Shown: positions 52,056 to 60,978 of the stretch, piece by piece
Layout of the letters: every line of letters starts with the position of its first letter
Position numbering within the stretch: the first letter of the stretch is position 1
Assembly: GCF_001442625.1 (NCBI RefSeq)
Contig: NZ_LMZQ01000005.1
Span: 186,001-250,000, forward strand
Direction of reading: 5' to 3'
Length of the DNA stretch: 64,000 bases
DNA from: Pedobacter ginsenosidimutans
GTDB taxonomy: Bacteria; Bacteroidota; Bacteroidia; Sphingobacteriales; Sphingobacteriaceae
The notes under the pieces: generated by a model
The model's database searches: none
The model's input: the letters and a program-made list of their open reading frames with translations, nothing else
Told to the model about the DNA's origin: nothing
Made by a program: the position numbers and the translations under genes

Positions 52056-52633
52056 GACAGCTATATTTTGTTTAGAGAATAACAGTTGATCATAAGATTT
52101 GTTTTATTTCTGTTACACTAATAAAGATAAAGTTTTAAAATATTATTTTATAAGTAGAGAACCAATCAATGGTAAAAGATCTTGATTTACAAAAAAGCAA
52201 ATAATTGCGCTAATTCGTTGAAGAGCTTCCCAATGGAAAGTCACTTAAAATGCTTTAAGTCAAATTTTTATTTTTTTGGAGCGCATGGCCACAGCAGCTA
52301 TTAAAGCTTGTTCCCGTTCTTCGCTGTATCCTTTCGCTGCGCTCCAGGGATGCCGCTTCGCCCGGGGCTAAACAAATTGGTACTGCAAGAAAATACAGAA
52401 CGCCTACCTACTTCTTTCGTAAGCATTCATTTTTTATTTCTTGCGCAGCCCTTCGTCCAATAAACCTTATTGAAGCGGTTATCCTTTTTGTTGTACCCCA
52501 CAAACACCCCTCACTAACCATCACAAAAAGATACTAGCGAAAAGAAGGACTGTCCTAACCGAGAAGCAATGAACCTCCTTTACAAAAAACTAAATTTACA
52601 TTAAAAGACTAAATGGCCATCAAAGCCCTGCCC
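52056..52633. other. 578-base intergenic region with a G+C-rich repeat
   Basis: Holds the repeat at 52279-52370, whose inverted copy is at 63712-63805. The remainder (52371-52633) includes short hairpin-forming stretches but no frame with a start and family features. I see no gene. Confidence 0.6.
52279..52370 (+). repeat. G+C-rich dispersed repeat, copy 1
   Basis: About 92 bases starting GAGCGCATGGCC, with CAGCAGCTATTAAAGCTTG, TTCGCTGTATCCTTTCGC and CCAGGGATGCCGC in order. The same string, inverted and about 80% identical by eye, is at 63712-63805. It is much richer in G+C than its surroundings. Confidence 0.75.
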
Positions 52634-53635
52634 CTAGTTTAATTTCTCGGCTAGTAATTTCATTTCAATGTGCGGCGAACGGTTTTCGTAAATAATACTG
52701 TGCACCGCCTTGCAAATTGGCATATCTACATTATACGCCTGATTTTTAATATGCATACACTTAACCGCATAATAACCTTCAGCAACCATATTCATCTCCA
52801 ATTGAGCCGATTTTACGGTGTAACCTTTCCCTACCATGTTACCAAATGTGCGGTTACGGCTGAACTGCGAATATGCAGTAACCAACAGATCGCCAAGATA
52901 TGCCGACTCCATAATATCCCTGTTGATAGGATGAACGGCATCAACGAAACGTTTAATCTCACGGATGGCATTGCTGATCAACACCGCCTGAAAATTATCG
53001 CCATAACCTATGCCATGACAAATACCACTGGCTACCGCATAAATATTTTTTAAAACTGCAGCATATTCCGTCCCGAAAATATCGTCTGATACGTTTGTTT
53101 TAATATAACGGGTGTTTAAAAACGAAGCGAAAGTGGATGCCTTTTCTACATCGGTACAGGCGATGGTTAGGTATGATAATTTTTCTAAAGCTACTTCCTC
53201 GGCATGGCATGGTCCGCTAACCACCAAAATATCATCATATGGGATGTTATAATTTTCGTGCAAAAATTCGCCGATAATCAGATTATCTTCGGGTACAATG
53301 CCTTTTATGGCTGAAATGATTTTTTTGCCCTTTAAATCTTCAGTGGTGATGGAAGCTAAAGTATTTTTTAAAAATGCCGCCGGGACGTTTAGAATTACAA
53401 ATTCGGCAGATTTTATGATGGAATTGATATCTGAAGAGATATGGTCTTCCTGAGTAAGTTTAATCTCAACAGAACTAATATAATTAGGGTTATGTTTAAA
53501 TTTTTTAATGTGCGCTATGGCAGCCTCGTTGCGCATCCACCAAAAAATTTCCTTTTCAGCTAAATTATCTGCAAGCATTTTCACAATGGCAGTCGCCCAG
53601 CTTCCGCCCCCTATCATCGCTATTTTAGGTACCAT
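52634..53635 (-). CDS. gpsA: NAD(P)-dependent glycerol-3-phosphate dehydrogenase
   Basis: I start it at ATG 53635 (333 residues, MVPKIAMIGGGSWATAIV); a longer frame reaches a TTG at 53680 inside the upstream terminator. GpsA reduces dihydroxyacetone phosphate to sn-glycerol 3-phosphate for phospholipid synthesis. The nucleotide loop GGGSWATA (about 9-16), SGPCHAEEV and the catalytic-Lys region LKNIYAVASGICHGIGYGDN are present. Confidence 0.95.
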   Translation of the reverse strand: MVPKIAMIGGGSWATAIVKMLADNLAEKEIFWWMRNEAAIAHIKKFKHNPNYISSVEIKLTQEDHISSDINSIIKSAEFVILNVPAAFLKNTLASITTEDLKGKKIISAIKGIVPEDNLIIGEFLHENYNIPYDDILVVSGPCHAEEVALEKLSYLTIACTDVEKASTFASFLNTRYIKTNVSDDIFGTEYAAVLKNIYAVASGICHGIGYGDNFQAVLISNAIREIKRFVDAVHPINRDIMESAYLGDLLVTAYSQFSRNRTFGNMVGKGYTVKSAQLEMNMVAEGYYAVKCMHIKNQAYNVDMPICKAVHSIIYENRSPHIEMKLLAEKLN

Positions 53636-53641
53636 ATTTAT

Positions 53642-53676
53642 AAAATAAAAATCCCGGTTTAATGTTTTAAACCGGG
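53642..53676 (-). terminator. Terminator of the tolC-adaptor operon
   Basis: CCCGGTTTAA (53653-53662) and TTAAACCGGG (53667-53676) pair perfectly around a 4-base loop; on the minus strand an ATTTTTATTTTA tail follows. It lies 33 bases after the adaptor stop and right in front of gpsA. Confidence 0.88.
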
Positions 53677-53709
53677 ACAATTTAATTATTTATTGTTGTT
53701 AAATATAGT

Positions 53710-55050
53710 CTACTTCTTAGCGTCTTTGCTAAACAATTGGTCTTTAGATGTTTTTTCTACAATCATCCCGTCTTTTAATTTGTTTTGGATGGCAGAATAA
53801 GGACCGGTAACAATTTCTTGGCCAGTTTTAACACCAGATTTCACGATAATAAACTGGTCATTTTGGATCCCTGTGGTTACCTCTGTCTTTTTAACCTTTT
53901 TAGTTTTAGCATCGTAAGCATAAATATATTGCTTCACTTTTTTATCGGTTAATTTAGATTTCTGCTTATCGGTATTTTCCTGGTTACCCTGGTTTTGACC
54001 AGCATCGCCAGATTTACCGCTATCGGTAAATACAGCCTGAATTGGAATAGCTAAACCTGTTAACGATTCGCTTTCGATATCAACTGTTGCCGACATGCCC
54101 GGGCGGAAAATAGATTGTTGTTTACCTGCTAGTTCTTCAGTAATTCTAATTTTTACAGAGAAATTAGTTACCTGATCTACTGAAGTAGATACCGCAGTAC
54201 CTACAGCTGTTGATGAACTTGCAATTTCAGTTACTACACCCCTAAATTTTTTATCTGAGAAAGCATCAACCTCAATCGAAGCTTTATCGCCTACTTTAAC
54301 ACGGGTAATGTCGTTTTCGTTAACGTCAACATTAACTTCCATTGAAGATAGGTTAGAGATACGCATAATTTCTGTACCTGCCATTTGCGAAGTTCCTAAA
54401 ATACGATCTCCCAATTCGATTGACAATTTTGAAACTACCCCATCAACCGGAGCATAAATTGTTGTTTTAGCTAAGTTTGCACCAGCTTCTTTAACATTTG
54501 CCCCTGTTTGCTCTAAAGTAAATTTTGCGCCGGTTACATTTTCTTTTGCACTGGCTAAATTTGCTTTAGCAGTTAGATAAGCTGCCTTGGCAGAATCGAA
54601 TTCTGATGCAGAAATTACCTTTTTATTAAAAAGCTCTACATTACGTTTGTAAGTTGCTTCAGCATTTACAAAGTTAGCCTGGTTTTGTATCAATTGTTGT
54701 TGCGCTGCAGCCACACTAGCCCTTTGCGCATTGAAGGTAGCAACTGTTCTTTCATAGCCCGATTGCAAAACATCCGGACGTACTTTACAAAGCAATTGGC
54801 CTGCTTTAACAATATCGCCTTCTTTTACCTTTAATTCTACTACCTCTCCCGATACTTCAGAGCTTAATTTAACTTCTGTTTCCGGCTGTATTTTACCACT
54901 TGCGGTTACTGTTTCTACAACAGTTTTATCTGATGCTTTTTCTATAGTTACTTTTTCGGTCTTATTACCACCAATAACTCCGGCCAGTTTTAATATCACT
55001 AGAAGGGCTACAATAGCAACTACGGTAATAATAATATGCTTCAGTTTCAT
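53710..55050 (-). CDS. Efflux periplasmic adaptor (MacA/HlyD type)
   Basis: A 446-residue membrane-fusion protein. An N-terminal anchor (about 5-24) precedes the split lipoyl domain (SGEVVELKVKEGDIVKAGQ, about 68-86, and YAPVDGVVSKLSIELGDRI). A helical hairpin lies between them (about 95-195, rich in Ala, Gln and Asn). The beta-barrel and membrane-proximal parts follow (about 225-446), with a Lys/Gln-rich insert at 350-370. It bridges an inner-membrane pump and the TolC channel. It is 88 bases downstream of tolC and ended by a terminator, so no pump gene is in the operon. Confidence 0.9.
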   Translation of the reverse strand: MKLKHIIITVVAIVALLVILKLAGVIGGNKTEKVTIEKASDKTVVETVTASGKIQPETEVKLSSEVSGEVVELKVKEGDIVKAGQLLCKVRPDVLQSGYERTVATFNAQRASVAAAQQQLIQNQANFVNAEATYKRNVELFNKKVISASEFDSAKAAYLTAKANLASAKENVTGAKFTLEQTGANVKEAGANLAKTTIYAPVDGVVSKLSIELGDRILGTSQMAGTEIMRISNLSSMEVNVDVNENDITRVKVGDKASIEVDAFSDKKFRGVVTEIASSSTAVGTAVSTSVDQVTNFSVKIRITEELAGKQQSIFRPGMSATVDIESESLTGLAIPIQAVFTDSGKSGDAGQNQGNQENTDKQKSKLTDKKVKQYIYAYDAKTKKVKKTEVTTGIQNDQFIIVKSGVKTGQEIVTGPYSAIQNKLKDGMIVEKTSKDQLFSKDAKK

Positions 55051-55138
55051 AATTTATTGTATTTCGTTTGTTTGTATTAAAGTTATCATGTTAAGGTTGA
55101 ACGTTAATGTTGCACCCTGTTCTTCCAATATTTTAAGT

Positions 55139-56578
55139 TTAGAAAGTAATCTGTTTGCCTAAATAGTAATCAATTACTTTTGCTCTGAACAGAAGATCAT
55201 ATTTAGCCTGGATAAAATCTATCTCCGCTTTATTTCTATTGGTTTGGGCCGTGCTATAATCTAAAGAGTTTACTAAACCAACATTATAACGCTGCTCAAT
55301 TACATAAAAGGCATCTTTTTGCGCCTGAAATGCATTCTGAGTTGATGAATAACGGCTTTCTGCGGCCTTTAAATCATATACTGCCTGAGAGATTACCTTG
55401 CTTAAATTATTCTTGGTAAGTTGTTCCTGTACCTGTGTATTCTGATAGTTAATTTTTGCTTTTCTAACATTTGTTCTCGCCTGGAAACCATTAAAAATAG
55501 GAATAGAAAGATTCAACCCAACATATTGGTTAAAGTTATCTTCTATCTGCGAACCAAATGCCTGTTTGCCTAAAACAGTCACAAAATCTGGCGCAACAAC
55601 AGATTCGTTAGTAGTTAATGTTCTTCCAATTTCAGAGAATCCATTTGGGGTAATAGAAACTACCTTACTTCTACCGCTTGAAAAATTAGACCCTAAACCA
55701 GCTCCAATTGATAGTCTTGGGTAATAAGACGATTTTGCAACACTAACTCCCCTTAATGCAGCTTCAGTTCTTAATGATGCTAACTTAATATCGGGGAAAC
55801 TGGTTACCGCACTGGTGAAAATTGTATTAATATCATAGCTGTTCTGCAAAGAATAGTTTTCTGCAATAGCAGGTGCCTTTACTTCAAACCTGTTTTCTGG
55901 TTGCATTTCCATCAATTGATTTAAAGTTAAATAAGATACCGATAATGTATTTTGAGCATTTGTAGTATTTAATTCGGCTGTTGCTACCTGAGATTTTGCC
56001 TGCGAAATATCGGCTAAGGTTTTATTACCGGCATCTAACAAAGCTTGTTCCCTTTTTAAGGTCTGTTTAGCCACATCTAACTGTTGTTGTGAAGCCGCCA
56101 ATAAGTCTTTATTATACAGAATCTGCATGTATGAGGTTACCACCTGCAAAATTAAATCGTTTTTGATTTTCTCTACATTGGTTTGATCGGCAGCAAGCAA
56201 AAGTTTGTTCTGTCTAATCTGGTTTATTTTCTGAAAGCCCTGAAAAAGATCGGCACTTGCGCTTAAGCTACCATTGGCTGATGAAAATTGTTGTGAAATA
56301 AACTGATTGGTTGATGGATCGATGCTACGACCGAAGTTTTTATTATAACTAGCTGTTCCGTTAAGCGTTGGTAAAAGCGCATTTTTAGATTGACTTAACG
56401 TTTCATTGCTTAAAGCAGCACTAAATGCAGCCTGTTTGATCTGTAAATTATTTCTAAGGGTATTATCTACTGCCTGTTGGATGGTTAAAACTTGCTGGGC
56501 ATTGGCATTACTGGCAAAACCGAGCGCAATAACAAAAGCAAAACCGGTAACTAACTTCTTCTTGGTAAACATCTTCAT
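55139..56578 (-). CDS. TolC family outer-membrane efflux channel
   Basis: I start it at ATG 56578, giving 479 residues with a signal peptide (cleavage near NANAQ, about 28); the frame extends 18 codons upstream past the predicted promoter. Two outer-membrane-efflux repeats fit TolC: the first about 30-235 (helices and LNGTASYNKNFGR), the second about 245-475 (PRLSIGAGLGSNFS, LNLSIPIFNGFQARTNV). It forms the outer-membrane exit duct and pairs with the adaptor downstream. Confidence 0.92.
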   Translation of the reverse strand: MKMFTKKKLVTGFAFVIALGFASNANAQQVLTIQQAVDNTLRNNLQIKQAAFSAALSNETLSQSKNALLPTLNGTASYNKNFGRSIDPSTNQFISQQFSSANGSLSASADLFQGFQKINQIRQNKLLLAADQTNVEKIKNDLILQVVTSYMQILYNKDLLAASQQQLDVAKQTLKREQALLDAGNKTLADISQAKSQVATAELNTTNAQNTLSVSYLTLNQLMEMQPENRFEVKAPAIAENYSLQNSYDINTIFTSAVTSFPDIKLASLRTEAALRGVSVAKSSYYPRLSIGAGLGSNFSSGRSKVVSITPNGFSEIGRTLTTNESVVAPDFVTVLGKQAFGSQIEDNFNQYVGLNLSIPIFNGFQARTNVRKAKINYQNTQVQEQLTKNNLSKVISQAVYDLKAAESRYSSTQNAFQAQKDAFYVIEQRYNVGLVNSLDYSTAQTNRNKAEIDFIQAKYDLLFRAKVIDYYLGKQITF

Positions 56579-56587
56579 AATTTGTTT

Positions 56588-56619
56588 CAAATCTATATAA
56601 ACAACTTTAATAATTTCAA
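56588..56619 (-). promoter_or_regulatory. Predicted promoter of tolC, near-leaderless
   Basis: On the minus strand: TTG (56617-56619), a 21-base spacer, and TAGATTTG (56588-56595), an exact consensus match. The box ends only 9 bases before ATG 56578, giving a leader of a few bases at most and supporting this start over the longer frame. Confidence 0.55.
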
Positions 56620-56652
56620 TCTGTACAGGCATTTAGTAACTTTACCGCTAAA

Positions 56653-57270
56653 ATGTACCTGATCAAATCACCGCTTCTGCTAAAATGGTATTATCCATCA
56701 CTATTATGGAATAAATCCCGCACCGAAAAAGTTATTTATTTGACCTTTGACGATGGACCTATACCCAATGTTACAGATTTTGTATTAAAAACTTTAAAAG
56801 TCTTTAATGCTAAAGCTACATTTTTTTGCATTGGCGATAATATTGTAAAACACCCCGAAGTTTTTGAACGTATAAAAAACGACGGACATGCCATTGGCAA
56901 CCATACTTTCAACCATTTAAAAGGCTGGAAAACCGATAATGAAACCTACCTTCAAAATACACTAAAATGCCAGGAACTTACACAAACAAATCTGTTTCGT
57001 CCACCCTACGGGAGAATTAAGAAGTCGCAAATCTCAAATCTCAAATCTCAAATCTCAGAACTCAAAATCGTAATGTGGGACGTACTCAGCGGCGATTTCG
57101 ACACTAAGCTTTCACCCGAAAAATGTTATCAAAACGTAATTAAACATACCGAAAATGGTTCTATAATTGTATTTCATGATAGTTTAAAAGCATTCGACCG
57201 TTTATCTTACGCACTTCCTAAAGTATTGGCTTATTTTAGTGAAAAAGGTTTTACATTTTCAATGCTTTAG
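56653..57270 (+). CDS. Polysaccharide deacetylase (NodB-type) with heptamer repeat insert
   Basis: A 205-residue CE4-type deacetylase. The catalytic motifs appear in order: TFDDGP (about 31-36), GNHTFNH with the metal His pair, RPPYGR, the WDV..GDFD motif, and HDS near the end. It should remove acetyl groups from a cell-wall or surface glycan. Between RPPYGR and the next strand is an insert, SQISNLKSQISELK, encoded by 7-base tandem repeats. No signal peptide is evident; the N-terminus is hydrophobic only over a few residues. It is divergent from tolC. Confidence 0.88.
   Translation: MYLIKSPLLLKWYYPSLLWNKSRTEKVIYLTFDDGPIPNVTDFVLKTLKVFNAKATFFCIGDNIVKHPEVFERIKNDGHAIGNHTFNHLKGWKTDNETYLQNTLKCQELTQTNLFRPPYGRIKKSQISNLKSQISELKIVMWDVLSGDFDTKLSPEKCYQNVIKHTENGSIIVFHDSLKAFDRLSYALPKVLAYFSEKGFTFSML
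57028..57062 (+). repeat. Heptanucleotide tandem repeat within the deacetylase gene
   Basis: Four perfect copies of CAAATCT (57028-57055), then a degenerate copy CAGAACT. The period of 7 means a gain or loss of one unit shifts the reading frame, while three units (21 bases) would add or remove 7 residues in frame. Confidence 0.85.
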
Positions 57271-57535
57271 CCTTAAGCTAATCTTGTGCCAAGGCGCTAA
57301 ATACAACTCAATAAACTGAAAATCAATAAATTAATACCGAATAAAATAAATAACTGTTCAAAACCGCACAAATCTGTCCGAAAACGAACGGTTAACCCAG
57401 ATATTAAGATGCTATTACCTAACTAACATCAGCCCCCTATTAACATTATTTTCTAGCGACCAGTTTTTAGCCTGTTTTCTTAACGCAATCGTCATAAGAC
57501 TGTATTATATTTGTAATTTCATTCGAATTTGTTAC

Positions 57536-57645
57536 GTTGTCCAAAGGACTCCTACGGAGAGCTTGTCGAAACGCCTTTCGACATATTTAAACAGATCCTT
57601 CGACAGGCTCAGGATGACAATTCTATATTTAGAAGACAGCCTCAT
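57536..57645 (-). repeat. Dispersed repeat, family B, copy 2
   Basis: Contains GTCCAAAGGACTCCTACGGA, GAGCTTGTCGAAA and TCCTTCGACAGGCTC (57596-57610) followed by AGGATGACAATTCTATATTT and an AGACAGCCTCAT end. The last part resembles, inverted, the GAGGCTGTATC end of the element at 10172-10270. Confidence 0.7.
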
Positions 57646-57852
57646 CTTTCCTGCCAGATAAACCCAGAAATGAACAGGGATAACAATTATAATATAAAGC
57701 TGGTAAGCACAGAGATTTTAGGCTATACCAGCCCCTCTAAAACGCCACTAATCGCGTATTAACCAGCCATAATTTATATGTTTTTATGGCCTTTAATCCA
57801 CATTCTTTTTTCTTGTTTAGAATAATTCCAAATTGTTTAATCGCCTGCCTAA

Positions 57853-57884
57853 ATTGCATTTAAGGGTTGTTTTTTGCTATTTTT
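57853..57884 (+). promoter_or_regulatory. Predicted promoter of acnB
   Basis: TTG at 57853-57855, a 21-base spacer, and TATTTTTG at 57877-57884 match the Bacteroidetes consensus. The implied transcript start is about 57890, giving a leader of roughly 128 bases. Confidence 0.6.
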
Positions 57885-57898
57885 GTTTTAACCAAAAA

Positions 57899-57919
57899 AC
57901 TGGGCCCTATTGGCTCAGT
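57899..57919 (+). promoter_or_regulatory. Hairpin at the start of the acnB leader
   Basis: ACTGGGCC and GGCTCAGT form an 8-bp stem (one G-T) with a 5-base loop, starting about 10 bases after the predicted transcript start. No T-run follows, so it is not a terminator; a role in mRNA stability or regulation is possible. Confidence 0.45.
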
Positions 57920-58017
57920 GAACGCAAATTAATATACAAAAACAGTATTCTTTTTTGTAAAAAGCGGGTGTACATTTTGTTGCACAATCTTATAACAAAA
58001 AGAATAAAATAGCTAAG

Positions 58018-60783
58018 ATGAGTATTTATAACGATTATATCCAGGAGATTGAAGACAGAAAAGCTCAAGGTCTTCACCCTAAACCTATTGATGGAGCAGA
58101 ATTATTAAGTGAAATCATCGATCAAATCAAAAATGTAAATAATTTTAACAGGACAGATGCTGTTAATTTTTTCATATACAACACCTTGCCGGGCACTACC
58201 GGAGCTGCAGGTGTAAAAGCAGAGTTTTTAAAAGAAATTATTTTAGGCGGAACTATCGTTGCCGAAATCACACCTGATTTTGCTTTCGAATTGTTATCGC
58301 ACATGAAAGGTGGATCTTCTATCAAAGTGTTGTTAGACATTGCGTTGGCCGATAATGGTGATAAAGCCCATAAAGCTGCAGATGTACTTAAAACACAGGT
58401 TTTCTTGTATGATGCTGATACCGATCGCTTAAAAGAAGCTTACAACAATGGCAATGTCATCGCTAAAGAAATATTAGAAAGTTATGCCAGGGCTGAATTC
58501 TTTACTAAACTTCCTGAAGTACCGGAAGAAATCAAAGTAGTAACTTTTATCGCAGGTATTGGCGATATTTCTACAGATTTATTGTCGCCAGGTAACCAGG
58601 CACACTCTCGTTCAGATCGTGAATTACATGGCAAGTGCATGATTACGCCAGAGGCCCAGGAGGAAATTAAAGCATTGCAAGCGCAACATCCTGATAAAAG
58701 TGTAATGCTGGTAGCTGAAAAAGGTACCATGGGTGTAGGTTCTTCACGTATGTCGGGTGTAAACAACGTTGCACTTTGGACGGGTAAAAAATCTAGTCCT
58801 TACATTCCATTTGTGAACATAGCCCCAATTGTAGGTGGCACCAATGGTATTTCTCCAATTTTCTTAACAACAGTTGATGTAACTGGCGGTATTGGTATCG
58901 ACCTTAAAAACTGGGTAAAGAAAACAGATGAAAATGGCAATGTTATCCGTAACGAAAATGACGAGCCGATTTTAGAGCAGGATTATTCTATAGAAACGGG
59001 TACAGTACTTACCATTAATACAAAAACTAAAAAATTATACAATGGAGATCAAGAGTTGATCGACATTTCAAAAGCATTGACACCGCAAAAAATGGAATTT
59101 ATCAAAGCTGGCGGTTCTTACGCTATCGTTTTTGGTAAAAAAATCCAAACTTTTGCAGCTAAAACTTTAGCTATCGAACCTTCGTTAGTATTCGCCCCTG
59201 CTAAAGAGGTATCTATTGAAGGCCAAGGTTTAACGGCTGTAGAAAAAATCTTCAATAGAAATGCCGTTGGTTTAACACAGGGCAAGGTTTTACATGCCGG
59301 TTCTGATGTTCGTGTAGAAGTAAACATTGTAGGTTCTCAAGATACAACAGGTTTGATGACCGCTCAGGAATTAGAAGCAATGGCTGCTACAGTTATTTCT
59401 CCAATTGTTGATGGCGCTTATCAATCAGGTTGTCATACCGCATCTGTTTGGGACAAAAAGGCACAGGCAAACATCCCGAAATTGATGAAGTTTATGAACG
59501 ACTTCGGTGTGATTACTGCCCGCGACCCTAAAGGCGAATATCATTCAATGACCGATGTTATTCACAAGGTATTAAACGACATTACTATTGATGAGTGGGC
59601 AATTATCATTGGTGGTGATTCGCACACGCGTATGTCTAAAGGTGTAGCTTTCGGTGCAGATTCTGGTACGGTAGCATTAGCATTGGCAACTGGTGAGGCT
59701 TCTATGCCAATTCCTGAATCGGTAAAAGTAACATTCAAAGGTCAAATGAAAGAACATATGGATTTCCGTGATGTAGTTCATGCGACACAATTGCAGATGT
59801 TGCAACAGTTTGATGGCGAAAACGTATTCCAGGGCCGTATCATCGAGGTACACATCGGTACTTTATTAGCTGATCAGGCTTTTACTTTTACAGACTGGAC
59901 AGCTGAGATGAAAGCAAAAGCATCTATCTGTATTTCGCAAGACGATACTTTAATCCAATCGTTAGAAATTGCTAAAAACCGTATTCAAATCATGATAGAC
60001 AAGGGTATGGACAACCATAACCAAGTACTTCAAGGATTGATTAATAAAGCGAACAAACGTATTGAGGAAATTAAAACCGGTATCAAGCCAGCTTTAATGC
60101 CAGATGATAATGCCAAATACTATGCAGAAGTAGTTATTGACCTGGATATCATCAACGAGCCAATGATTGCCGATCCGGATGTGAACAACGCAGATGTTTC
60201 TAAACGTTATACGCATGATACCATCAGAGACTTAACTTTTTATGGTGGCGATAAAAAAGTAGACCTTGGTTTCGTAGGTTCTTGTATGGTACACAAAGAC
60301 GACTTGAAAATCGTTTCTCAGATGTTGAAAAACGTAGAGACATTAACTGGTAAAGTAGAGTTCAAAGCTCCATTGGTAGTTGCAGCCCCTACTTACAATA
60401 TCATCGATGAGCTGAAAGCAGAAGGCGATTGGGAATACTTACAAAAATACTCTGGATTTGAGTTCAGCGACGCTTTACCTAAAGCTGCAGCGCGTACCGA
60501 ATATGAGAACATCATGTACTTAGAACGTCCGGGTTGTAACCTTTGTATGGGTAACCAGGAGAAAGCGGCTAAAGGCGATACTGTAATGGCTACGTCAACC
60601 CGTTTATTCCAGGGCCGCGTGGTGGAAGATAAAGATGGTAAAAAAGGAGAGTCTTTATTGGCATCAACACCAGTAGTGGTTCTTTCTGCTATCTTAGGTC
60701 GTATTCCAAGTATTGAGGAATATAAAGTAGCGGTAGAAGGCATCAACTTAACCAAGTTTACGCCTATTTCTACAAAACAATAA
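58018..60783 (+). CDS. acnB: Aconitate hydratase B
   Basis: A 921-residue bifunctional aconitase 2/2-methylisocitrate dehydratase. Residues about 1-165 form the AcnB-specific HEAT-like domain (YNDYIQEIEDRKAQGLHPKP); a swivel domain follows (about 168-390), then the catalytic part. The iron-sulfur cluster ligands are Cys756 (GSCMVH), Cys840 and Cys843 (GCNLCMG). It is longer than the 865-residue E. coli enzyme, and the gap from the first to second ligand is larger. It converts citrate to isocitrate. It is followed by a terminator and then by acnA. Confidence 0.96.
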   Translation: MSIYNDYIQEIEDRKAQGLHPKPIDGAELLSEIIDQIKNVNNFNRTDAVNFFIYNTLPGTTGAAGVKAEFLKEIILGGTIVAEITPDFAFELLSHMKGGSSIKVLLDIALADNGDKAHKAADVLKTQVFLYDADTDRLKEAYNNGNVIAKEILESYARAEFFTKLPEVPEEIKVVTFIAGIGDISTDLLSPGNQAHSRSDRELHGKCMITPEAQEEIKALQAQHPDKSVMLVAEKGTMGVGSSRMSGVNNVALWTGKKSSPYIPFVNIAPIVGGTNGISPIFLTTVDVTGGIGIDLKNWVKKTDENGNVIRNENDEPILEQDYSIETGTVLTINTKTKKLYNGDQELIDISKALTPQKMEFIKAGGSYAIVFGKKIQTFAAKTLAIEPSLVFAPAKEVSIEGQGLTAVEKIFNRNAVGLTQGKVLHAGSDVRVEVNIVGSQDTTGLMTAQELEAMAATVISPIVDGAYQSGCHTASVWDKKAQANIPKLMKFMNDFGVITARDPKGEYHSMTDVIHKVLNDITIDEWAIIIGGDSHTRMSKGVAFGADSGTVALALATGEASMPIPESVKVTFKGQMKEHMDFRDVVHATQLQMLQQFDGENVFQGRIIEVHIGTLLADQAFTFTDWTAEMKAKASICISQDDTLIQSLEIAKNRIQIMIDKGMDNHNQVLQGLINKANKRIEEIKTGIKPALMPDDNAKYYAEVVIDLDIINEPMIADPDVNNADVSKRYTHDTIRDLTFYGGDKKVDLGFVGSCMVHKDDLKIVSQMLKNVETLTGKVEFKAPLVVAAPTYNIIDELKAEGDWEYLQKYSGFEFSDALPKAAARTEYENIMYLERPGCNLCMGNQEKAAKGDTVMATSTRLFQGRVVEDKDGKKGESLLASTPVVVLSAILGRIPSIEEYKVAVEGINLTKFTPISTKQ

Positions 60784-60819
60784 GAAACAAATAAACATAT
60801 TTATTGTTAATAAAGCACA

Positions 60820-60850
60820 AAGGCTGTCCGATAATCGGATAGCCTTTTTA
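60820..60850 (+). terminator. Terminator between acnB and acnA
   Basis: AAGGCTGTCCGA (60820-60831) pairs with TCGGATAGCCTT (60835-60846) with one mismatch, followed by TTTTA. It separates the two aconitase genes into two units. Confidence 0.88.
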
Positions 60851-60978
60851 TTTACACTAATAATTGAATAGAATGGTTTTAAATAACATAATTTGACAAA
60901 TCTTAAAAATAAGTATATTAAAAATTGTTTAATTTAGTTTGTGTTGTTATTGACAATAATTTTAAAAAAAAATAAAGT

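Larger units (their letters stand above)
57271..58017. other. 747-base intergenic region upstream of acnB
   Basis: 57271-57530 shows nothing I can support. A composite dispersed repeat lies at 57536-57645. 57853-57919 holds the predicted acnB promoter and a leader hairpin. A 77-codon frame at 57529-57762 runs through the repeat and is not a gene. Confidence 0.65.

Noticed and set aside
57028..57062. CRISPR-like short repeats
   Set aside because: The units are 7 bases with no spacers and are translated in frame as part of the deacetylase.
57529..57762. 77-codon open frame upstream of acnB
   Set aside because: Most of it is the translated family B repeat, which has the same sequence at non-coding sites elsewhere in the window.
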